A stretch of 64,000 bases of DNA from Saccharothrix saharensis (GTDB taxonomy: Bacteria; Actinomycetota; Actinomycetes; Mycobacteriales; Pseudonocardiaceae), in NCBI RefSeq assembly GCF_006716745.1, contig NZ_VFPP01000001.1:4898001-4962000 (forward strand). The letters run 5' to 3'. Made by a program: the position numbers and the translations under genes. The notes below the pieces were generated by a model that did no database searches, was not told the origin of the DNA, and worked only from the letters and a program-made list of their open reading frames with translations. Shown one piece after another: positions 9,271 through 15,881 of the stretch (its first letter is position 1; every line of letters begins with the position of its first letter).

Positions 9271-12200
9271 ATGCAAACCTGGGCCAAGCGCGGTCTGAAG
9301 ACCGCACTTGTCACGGGTGGTTTGCTGATGCTCGGTACGGGCATCGCTTCAGCCCAGGAGAACGTCAACCCCGACGCGAAGCCGAACCCGCTCGACGCGA
9401 AGGTGCGCGTTCCGGTCGACGTCGACCACAACACCCTGGGCACCCCGGTCGGCAGCCACGAGCTGCCGGCCGTGCACCAGGAGATCGGCACGCCGAGCGC
9501 GACCAGCCGGCCGGTGCGCGACCTCACGCTGCCGGACAACCCCCTGGTCCGCGCCACCCAGGAGCGGCTGACCGGCGTCGACACCGTCGGCCTGGCCCGC
9601 GGCAACACCGCCGACGCGGACGTGGTCGTGCCGGTGAGCGCCTGCGGCAACGCCGTCGCGGCCGGCGGCGACGCCTACACCGAGGGCGTCTGCGCCCAGT
9701 CCGCGTCCAGCACGGGCCGGATCAGGACCGACGGCTCGCGCGGCACCCTGGCCGGCAACGTGGCCCACGCCGCCGCCGCCGTCTCGCCGCAGGTCAACGG
9801 CAACGCCGTCGCGGCCGTGGCCAACGCCGAGTCCCGCGCCACGTCCTACCAGCGCGCCGTCGCGGGCGACGAGATCCGGACGTCGGGCGAGGACGGCTCG
9901 CTGTCGGGCAACATCGCCGCCGTCCAAGGCGCGCTGCCCGCCCAGGTGACCAACAACGCGGTCGCCGCCGGCGGCAACTCCCGCAGCGGGGCCGCGACGG
10001 CCAACGACGCCCAGGCCGCCGGGTCGCTGAGCACCACCGGCCGGCGCGGCACCGGCGGCGGCAACGTCCTCGGCGTGCCGGCCGCACCGGTCCTCGCGGT
10101 CACCGGCAACGGCGTCGGCGCCGTGGGCAACGCGGACACCTCCACCGAGAACCGCGCCTCGTCCGACGCCGGCACCACCCACCGCGACCGGCTCGGCACC
10201 ACGATGTGGTCGGAGACCAGCGGCGACGACGGCACCCTCGCGGGCAACGTGGTCCAGCCGGCGTTCGCGGGCCCCGTCGCCGCGGGCGACAACGCCCTCG
10301 CGGGCAGCGGCAACGCGCAGGTCGCCAACGCCATGGCGCACGACGCCGAAGCGGGCGGCAACAGCTACACCTCGGGCCAGGACGCGGTGCTGTCCGGCAC
10401 CTTCGCCGACGCGCCCGTCGCCCTGCCGGTCTCCGGCGCGGGCAACGCGCTGTCCGGCGTGGGCACCACCTCGGCCCGGCACTCGAACGAGGCCACCGCG
10501 GTCGCCGGCGGCGACACCTTCACCACCGGCGACCGGTCGGTGCTGGCGGCGAACTCGGCGAACCTGCCCCCCGCCGGGGCGGTCGACCTGTGCGGCAACG
10601 GCCTGGCGGGCGGCGGCATCGCCGACGCGGAGTGCCGCAACGACGTCGCCGCGGACTCCGGCGGCTACAACGGCACGACCGGCAACGACGCGGTCGGGTC
10701 GGGCAACATCGGCCAGGTGCCGCTCGGCGCGCCCGCCGAGGCGTTCGGCAACGGCGTCGGCGCGGCGGGCACGCCCACCGGCCGGGCCACCGAGAACAAG
10801 ACCGTGCGCTCCGGTCGGTACGCGAACAGCATCGACGACAACGGCACCGTGTCCAGCAACGTCGTGTCCGCCCCGACCGCGCTGGGCGGCCAGGTGTTCG
10901 GCAACTCGGGCGGCGCGGTCGCCAACCCGACGTCGACCACCGACAGCGACACCGAGATCGACCTCGGCAACCCGCCGAAGGCCAACGGCAAGCACGGTTC
11001 GGTCTCCGGCAACATCGTGCACGTGCCCACCTCCAACCCGGCCCAGGTCTTCGGCGACTCGGTCGTCGCGGTCGGCAACGGCTCGTCCGACACCGACAGC
11101 AAGCTCGACTCCCGCTCCGGCGGCACCGCCATCACCACCGGCGACGAGGGCTCGCTGTCGGGCAACGTGCTGTCGCTGCCCGAGGCGTCCTCGCCGCAGG
11201 TGTTCGGCAGCGCGGTCGGCGCCGGCAGCAACGTGGAGTCGGAGAGCCGCAACCAGTTCGGCTCCTACTCCGGCGGCGACGTGCAGACCTCCGGCGACGA
11301 CGGGTCGTTCTCCGGCAACGGCATCGGCGCGCAGCCGTCGGTCCCGCTGCAGGTGTTCGGCGACGCCGTCACCGCCGCGGGCAACGGCTCCTCGGTCACG
11401 GACAACCGGACCGGCCTGATCGCCGGCGGCGAGCACCTGACCTCCGCCGAGGACAGCGCGTGGTCGGGCAACCTGCTCACCGCCCCCGCCGGCGTCACGC
11501 CGTCGGTGCACGGTGACGCGGTGACCGTCGCGGGTCTCGCGGACGCCGCGACGGCGAGCCGGTCGACCAGCCAGTCCGGTGGCAAGACGGCCACCACGGG
11601 CCGCGGCCCGGTCAGCACGCACGACCTCGAGGTGCCGACCGAGGCGTTCGCCCGCGTGTTCGGCATCCCGGTGGACGTGCTCGGCACGGCCACCGCGAAC
11701 GCGCAGGACCGCAACGACGTGCGCACCGGTGACGACAAGGGCGACGACACGCGGGTCACCGACGCGAGCCGGGGCATCCAGCTCCCGGCCGGTGTCGACA
11801 GCCTGCTGCGCGTCACCGAGCTGCCGAACCTGGGTCTGGTGAGCCGGTTGTCGCAGTACACCGTGCCGCTGGGCACGCCGGGTCTCGACGAGCTGCGCGG
11901 CCTGCCGATCCAGGGCCTGCGCCAGGCGCAGCTCCCGGGCAGCGCCCTGCTGGGCCGGACGGTGCCGAGGCCGGACGTGGACGCGATCAACGCGGCGAAG
12001 CCGAAGGCCGGCAACCCGGTCGGCGCGGTGTCGCAGGCGAAGCTGCCCACCGCCGAGGGCCCGGTCGGCGCGCTGTCGCAGGCCGAGCTGCCGTCGCCGG
12101 CCGCGCCGGTCGGCGCGCTGTCCCAGGCGAAGCTGCCGTCGGAAGGGCCGCTGGGCGCGCTGTCCCAGGCGGAGCTGCCGACCCAGCAGTTGCCGCGGCT

Positions 12201-12678
12201 GGCGAACCTGGAGCAGGTCCGGCAGGGCCTGCCGGCCATCGGTGAGGCCGCGCGTGCCGCGCTGCGCACGGTGCCCGTCGCGTCGACGCTGGTCCGCGCC
12301 GTGCGGTCGGACGACGAGGAGCGCTCGTTCGGCGGCACCCTGCCGGTGCTCGGCGACCTCGCCCCGACCCAGCCCCTCCCGGCCGTGGACGGCCTGCCGG
12401 TCGACGGCCTGGCCGAGGGCGGTCGCACCGTGTCGTCGCTGCCCGTCGCGGCGCCGGCCGGCCTGCCGTTCGTGCTGCCGGTGCCGGGGGTCGCGCAGCC
12501 GCGCACCCAGTCCCCGGTCGTGCCCCCGATGGCGCTCACCGGCATGAACGTCAGCCCGCTGCAGGGTGGCGTCGGCCCGACGCGGTTCACCGAGACCCAG
12601 GCTCCCGCCCTGGCCGCGATGGACGCGCGCACGGTGTTCAACTCGATCGAGGACACCACGGTGATCCCGCGCATCTGA
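9271..12678 (+). CDS. Large secreted repeat protein with degenerate chaplin-like repeats
   Basis: A 1135-residue protein with a signal peptide (KRGLKTALVTGGLLMLGTG, cleavage after IASA near 29). From about residue 104 to 830 it has roughly 14 units of about 51 residues. Each has a xGxxSGN turn, then a P/V-rich strand, QVFGN-type and AVAAGGN-type segments, and a polar linker ending TTG or TSG. Unit 1 and unit 7 carry CGN followed by a second Cys, as in chaplins. A C-terminal region contains four copies of a GALSQAELP-type motif near residues 917-970. No sortase signal is visible. The ATG at 9271 has AAGGAG 8 nt upstream. A cell-surface or amyloid-like role is inferred. Confidence 0.8.
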   Translation: MQTWAKRGLKTALVTGGLLMLGTGIASAQENVNPDAKPNPLDAKVRVPVDVDHNTLGTPVGSHELPAVHQEIGTPSATSRPVRDLTLPDNPLVRATQERLTGVDTVGLARGNTADADVVVPVSACGNAVAAGGDAYTEGVCAQSASSTGRIRTDGSRGTLAGNVAHAAAAVSPQVNGNAVAAVANAESRATSYQRAVAGDEIRTSGEDGSLSGNIAAVQGALPAQVTNNAVAAGGNSRSGAATANDAQAAGSLSTTGRRGTGGGNVLGVPAAPVLAVTGNGVGAVGNADTSTENRASSDAGTTHRDRLGTTMWSETSGDDGTLAGNVVQPAFAGPVAAGDNALAGSGNAQVANAMAHDAEAGGNSYTSGQDAVLSGTFADAPVALPVSGAGNALSGVGTTSARHSNEATAVAGGDTFTTGDRSVLAANSANLPPAGAVDLCGNGLAGGGIADAECRNDVAADSGGYNGTTGNDAVGSGNIGQVPLGAPAEAFGNGVGAAGTPTGRATENKTVRSGRYANSIDDNGTVSSNVVSAPTALGGQVFGNSGGAVANPTSTTDSDTEIDLGNPPKANGKHGSVSGNIVHVPTSNPAQVFGDSVVAVGNGSSDTDSKLDSRSGGTAITTGDEGSLSGNVLSLPEASSPQVFGSAVGAGSNVESESRNQFGSYSGGDVQTSGDDGSFSGNGIGAQPSVPLQVFGDAVTAAGNGSSVTDNRTGLIAGGEHLTSAEDSAWSGNLLTAPAGVTPSVHGDAVTVAGLADAATASRSTSQSGGKTATTGRGPVSTHDLEVPTEAFARVFGIPVDVLGTATANAQDRNDVRTGDDKGDDTRVTDASRGIQLPAGVDSLLRVTELPNLGLVSRLSQYTVPLGTPGLDELRGLPIQGLRQAQLPGSALLGRTVPRPDVDAINAAKPKAGNPVGAVSQAKLPTAEGPVGALSQAELPSPAAPVGALSQAKLPSEGPLGALSQAELPTQQLPRLANLEQVRQGLPAIGEAARAALRTVPVASTLVRAVRSDDEERSFGGTLPVLGDLAPTQPLPAVDGLPVDGLAEGGRTVSSLPVAAPAGLPFVLPVPGVAQPRTQSPVVPPMALTGMNVSPLQGGVGPTRFTETQAPALAAMDARTVFNSIEDTTVIPRI
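9580..11763 (+). repeat. Coding tandem repeat region, about 14 units of about 51 codons
   Basis: Units begin with motifs such as DGSLSGN, DGTLAGN or DGSFSGN and continue with PxVxGNAV and GN. Unit length is close to 51 residues except the fourth, which is about nine residues longer, and the last, which is degenerate. The spacing is regular enough to suggest repeated duplication of one module. Confidence 0.8.
12019..12180 (+). repeat. Four short coding repeats (GAVSQAKLP-type)
   Basis: Within the C-terminal part of the large secreted protein, a motif of the type VGALSQAELP or VGAVSQAKLP occurs four times. Spacers are 4-6 residues long and rich in Pro, Glu and Ala. The two forms alternate (AKLP, AELP, AKLP, AELP). 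Confidence 0.8.
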
Positions 12679-12691
12679 CGCACCCCCGACG

Positions 12692-12728
12692 ACCGGGCCC
12701 CTGGCACCTCACGTGCCAGGGGCCCGGT
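12692..12728. terminator. Bidirectional hairpin terminator
   Basis: A perfect 16-bp stem (arms 12692-12707 and 12713-12728) closes a 5-nt loop between two convergent genes. There is no T-tract, which is usual in very GC-rich actinomycetes. It probably ends transcription of both the large secreted protein gene and the PAS-GGDEF gene. Confidence 0.8.
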
Positions 12729-12741
12729 CCGCGTCCGGGGG

Positions 12742-13524
12742 TCAGCGGCGCAGGCGTTCCTCGACGTGCGCGATCACCGAGTGCACGGCCGCCTCGCCGT
12801 CGCTGGTCACCCAGCACACCCGCACCCCGGTCCGCACCCGTTCACCGCCGAGCCGCACCGCGCGTCCCGCCAGCTCGCGCACCCGGGCCGCCACCTCCTC
12901 GCCGCTGCCGTTCGGGTGCTCCGCGACCACGGCGAACGAGTCGCCGCCGTAGCGCGCCACCGTGTAGTCGGCTCGTAGACCCTGCCGCAGCCGCTTCGCC
13001 AGCACGGTCAGCAGCTCGTCGCCGCGCTTGAAGCCGTGCGCCGCGTTCACCGCCGCCATGCGGTGCACGTCGGCCAGGACCAGGGTCGCCAACGTGCCCC
13101 GGGTGCGGGCCCGGATCAACGCCTGGTCCAGCCGGTCGAGCAGCAGCGCCCGCCCCGGCAACCCGGTCAGCGCGTCGAGCAGCCCGGCGCTGTGCGGCAC
13201 GTCGGCCTGCACCGGCCGCAGCAGCACCAGCACCTGTCCGCGCACGACGATCGGGTAGTACTCGGCCCACACCTGGGCGTGCGGCAGCACCACCGGGATC
13301 GTCAGCGGTGACCCGGTGCGCAGCACCTGGGCGGCGAGCTCGGCGCGACTGGGCAGCGGCGCCCCGGAGTCGTCGCGGGCGCGGGCGTCACCGAGCAGCG
13401 AGGACGCCATCGCGTTCGCGGCGAGCACCACGCCGTGCTCGTCCTGGAGCAGCACCCCGACCGGCAGTTCCGAGACGAACTCGTCCCACACCGCACGGGA
13501 AGCCGTTGTCTGCACGGTACTCAT
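12742..13524 (-). CDS. PAS domain plus degenerate GGDEF domain protein
   Basis: A 260-residue cytoplasmic protein. An N-terminal PAS-like domain (about 10-105; LPVGVLLQDEHGVVLAANAMA) precedes a GGDEF-type domain starting LLDALTGLPGRALL near residue 115. The signature is GGDSF (193-197) instead of GGDEF. The metal/phosphate segment reads ADVHRMAAVN, losing the usual second Asp and the Lys of DLDHFK. No RxxD I-site lies in the normal place. It is therefore probably not an active cyclase and may bind a nucleotide or a protein partner instead. ATG start at 13524; single gene. Confidence 0.82.
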   Translation of the reverse strand: MSTVQTTASRAVWDEFVSELPVGVLLQDEHGVVLAANAMASSLLGDARARDDSGAPLPSRAELAAQVLRTGSPLTIPVVLPHAQVWAEYYPIVVRGQVLVLLRPVQADVPHSAGLLDALTGLPGRALLLDRLDQALIRARTRGTLATLVLADVHRMAAVNAAHGFKRGDELLTVLAKRLRQGLRADYTVARYGGDSFAVVAEHPNGSGEEVAARVRELAGRAVRLGGERVRTGVRVCWVTSDGEAAVHSVIAHVEERLRR

Positions 13525-13590
13525 AGGACTCGTGCCCTCCGCTGAGGCATGGCCTGTCCGTGAAGAGCCTCCCTGCGGGTAGCGGGCTTT

Positions 13591-14475
13591 TCAATAGCCC
13601 CGACGCCACCCGGTCCGGTGATCTTTGGCGGGCGGTGTAACGCCGAGCCGGGCCAGCATCGCGGCGAAGTCCTCCTCGGACACGATGGGCACCTCGTACG
13701 CCCGCGCCCGACGCGCCTTGCTCGACAGCGTGAACGGGTCCGCGGCCACGAGCACGCGGGTCGACCTGGTCACGTAACCCTGGCTGACCAGCCCGGCGGA
13801 CGCGGCCCGGTCGAGCCACTCCTCGCGCGGCGCGCGCGTCCGACCGGTGAACACCACCCGGTCACCGGGGGTCAACGCCACCGGGTCCGACCGACGCGGC
13901 GCCGAGGTGGCCGCGCCGCGCCGCACCTCGGTCACGTCGTCGTCCAGCGCGAGCCGCGGCACGGGCTGGGCGTCGGGCACGCCGAACCCCAGGTAGTGGG
14001 CGAACAACCGGGCCGTGGCGCGGGCGTCGTGCAACGCGGAGTGCGCCGAGTCGAGCACCACCCCGGCTGCCTCGCAGCACGCGGCCAACGACCGCCCGAC
14101 CCGGTTCGGCAGGTACCGGTCGGCCAGGCGCATCGTGCACAGGCCGGTCACCGGCAGGTCCACCCCGGCGCGGGCGAACTCGGCGGTCAGGAACCGGGCG
14201 TCGAAGGACAGGTTGTGCGCGACGACCACGCGTCCGGCGAGGCGTGCCGCCACCGCGCCCGCGGCCCGCGCGAACGTCGGCGCGTGCCACACGTCGGCCG
14301 CGCGGATCCGGTGCACGTGCTGCGGTCCGAGGTCGCGCCCGGGGTTGAGCAGGGTGCACCACTCGTCGGTCACCCGACCCGCGTCGTCCAACCCGACGAC
14401 GGCCACCTCGACCACCCGGTCCGAACCGCGCGCGGCGAACCCGGTCGTCTCCACGTCGACCACGGCGTACCCCAT
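13591..14475 (-). CDS. DnaQ-like 3'-5' exonuclease with C-terminal BRCT domain
   Basis: A 294-residue protein with a DEDDh exonuclease domain (1-180). Exo I is VVDVETTG with metal ligands D7 and E9, Exo II is VVAHNLSFDARFL, and Exo III is SALHDARATA, carrying the catalytic His and Asp. A C-terminal BRCT-like domain (about 205-290; GDRVVFTGRTRAPREEW) resembles the one in bacterial ligases. This architecture is common in actinobacterial proteins annotated as polymerase III epsilon-like. It is probably a repair or proofreading exonuclease rather than the replicative subunit. ATG start at 14475; a TetR gene lies just upstream on the same strand. Confidence 0.85.
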   Translation of the reverse strand: MGYAVVDVETTGFAARGSDRVVEVAVVGLDDAGRVTDEWCTLLNPGRDLGPQHVHRIRAADVWHAPTFARAAGAVAARLAGRVVVAHNLSFDARFLTAEFARAGVDLPVTGLCTMRLADRYLPNRVGRSLAACCEAAGVVLDSAHSALHDARATARLFAHYLGFGVPDAQPVPRLALDDDVTEVRRGAATSAPRRSDPVALTPGDRVVFTGRTRAPREEWLDRAASAGLVSQGYVTRSTRVLVAADPFTLSSKARRARAYEVPIVSEEDFAAMLARLGVTPPAKDHRTGWRRGY

Positions 14476-14500
14476 GATCGACGGACCTTACCGATCATGG

Positions 14501-15058
14501 TCACCCGGTCAGCGCGCGGAGCACGAGATCGACCACGGCGTCGGCGAACTCCCCGGTCAACGGCGCCGTCCGCAGGAACCACCGCTGGTAGACGGGCCCC
14601 AACAACAACTCCGCCGCCGCCGACACGTCGACGTCGGCCCGCACCTCACCCAGCCGCTGGGCGGTGCGTAATCGCTCCTCCAGCGCCATCCGGCGCGGCA
14701 TCAGCAGCAATGTCACCAGGTCCGTGCGCTCCTCGTGCACCAGCACCCGGCACACCTGGTCGAACCGCCGTTCGGCCAACTCCTCGGCCGCCGCGCGCAG
14801 TTCCCGCTTCAGGTCGACCACCGGCACGCCGCTGGGCAGCGCGTCAGCTCCGGCCGGCCCGTACTCCAGGAACGCGTCGAACAGCAGCGGCCCCTTCGAC
14901 GGCCACCACCGGTAGATCGTCTGCTTGCCGACCCCCGCCCGCGCCGCCACCGCCTCGATGGTCAACCGGGAGTGGCCGAGCGCCTCGAGCAACTCCAACG
15001 CGGCCACGAGGATCGCCCGCCTCGAACGGTCGCTGCGCCGCGCCGCGTCGGGTGGCAT
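14501..15058 (-). CDS. TetR/AcrR family transcriptional regulator
   Basis: A 185-residue repressor. The N-terminal DNA-binding helix-turn-helix is clear (LTIEAVAARAGVGKQTIYRWWPSKGPLLFDA, residues about 35-65, reads as two adjoining motifs), followed by a helical ligand/dimer domain of the TetR_C type (ELLLGPVYQRWFL). The start MPPDAARRSDRSRRAIL at 15058 is chosen because it gives the normal N-terminal arm; the frame is open further upstream but encodes nothing family-like. Its start region abuts the broken end of an AraC gene, so it may have arrived by a rearrangement. Confidence 0.82.
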   Translation of the reverse strand: MPPDAARRSDRSRRAILVAALELLEALGHSRLTIEAVAARAGVGKQTIYRWWPSKGPLLFDAFLEYGPAGADALPSGVPVVDLKRELRAAAEELAERRFDQVCRVLVHEERTDLVTLLLMPRRMALEERLRTAQRLGEVRADVDVSAAAELLLGPVYQRWFLRTAPLTGEFADAVVDLVLRALTG

Positions 15059-15128
15059 CTTTCGATCGTATGCGCAGTTCTGCGGTGCGGGAATGACCCA
15101 CAACCGACGTGACCGGTTGCCCGGCGCG

Positions 15129-15383
15129 GTCACCGCGGAGCAGCAGCGCCATCGCCCGCTCGGCGCGCCGTGCCAGCAGGTAGGAGTAAGGCGATCGACC
15201 ATAAGCGCGGCGGAACGCGAGGCTGAGCACCCGGCCGGGCAGCTCCACCATGCGGCCGAGCGCCTCGACGTCCAGCGGCAGCGCGTGGTCGCGGTCGATC
15301 CGGTCGCGCACGCGGCACAACCGCGCCAGGTCTTCCCGGCGCTTCGCCGCGGTGCGGGCACGTGCCCACGCGGGGTGGCACAT
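15129..15383 (-). pseudogene. Truncated AraC-type regulator (3' half lost)
   Basis: The first 85 codons encode the start of a short AraC-family DNA-binding protein (RLCRVRDRIDRDHALPLDVEAL, split here by family position; then YGRSPYSYLLARRAERAMALL). At about residue 85 the family similarity stops. The expected second helix-turn-helix (usually SVTEVCFAVGCSSLGTF-like) is missing, and the frame runs into unrelated sequence over the TetR start. Such regulators commonly precede a VOC gene, which is next door here on the same strand. The gene is therefore probably a remnant. A half-size product could still be made. Confidence 0.7.
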
Positions 15384-15400
15384 GGTGGTGGCTCCTCGGG

Positions 15401-15811
15401 TCAGCGGAGTTCCTGGATGCGGACCAGGTTGCCCGCCGGGTCGCGGAACGCGCAGTCGCGGACCCCGTACGGCTGCACGGTCGGCTCCTGGACCACCTCG
15501 GCGTCACCTCCCAGCACCTTCGCGAACGCCCCGTCGAGGTCGGGCGTCGCGAGCAGGATCCAGCCGTAGGTGCCCTTGGCCATCATCTCGGTGATGGTGC
15601 GCCGCTCGTCCTCGGTGATGTTCGGATCGGCGGCGGGCGGCGCCAGCAGGATGGACGTGCCCGGCTGCCCGACCGGACCGACCGTGATCCACCGCATCGA
15701 GCCCTGCCCGACGTCACTGCGGACCTCGAAGCCGAGGACGTCGCGGTAGAACGCCACCGAGGCGTCCGGGTCGTCGTGCGGCAGGACGGTCGTGTGAATC
15801 GTCAGGTCCAT
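15401..15811 (-). CDS. VOC family (glyoxalase/bleomycin-resistance) protein
   Basis: A 136-residue protein of the vicinal oxygen chelate superfamily. It shows two beta-alpha-beta-beta-beta modules, with the typical VAFYRDVLGFEVRSDVG in the first and CAFRDPAGNLVRIQEL at the C-terminus. Candidate metal ligands are H6 and the C-terminal Glu. Substrate is unknown; members act as dioxygenases, lyases or drug-binding proteins. It ends 17 nt before the truncated AraC gene, with which it would normally form an operon. Confidence 0.85.
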   Translation of the reverse strand: MDLTIHTTVLPHDDPDASVAFYRDVLGFEVRSDVGQGSMRWITVGPVGQPGTSILLAPPAADPNITEDERRTITEMMAKGTYGWILLATPDLDGAFAKVLGGDAEVVQEPTVQPYGVRDCAFRDPAGNLVRIQELR

Positions 15812-15881
15812 GGCGGTGAGCCTAGATCGGCACGCTGACCTGCGCTTCTCGATTCCTGACCGCCCCGCGCGGCGGGCGGTG

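Noticed and set aside
9349..11622. 757-codon minus-strand frame opposite the repeat protein
   Set aside because: Its repeats are the antisense of the coding repeats, and the plus frame has a signal peptide and ribosome-binding site.
13525..13600. Cyclic di-GMP riboswitch before the PAS-GGDEF gene
   Set aside because: A hairpin-capable leader is present, but the conserved GEMM core sequences are not visible.
15129..15383. Intact AraC regulator
   Set aside because: Similarity ends abruptly at residue 85 and the second helix-turn-helix is missing.
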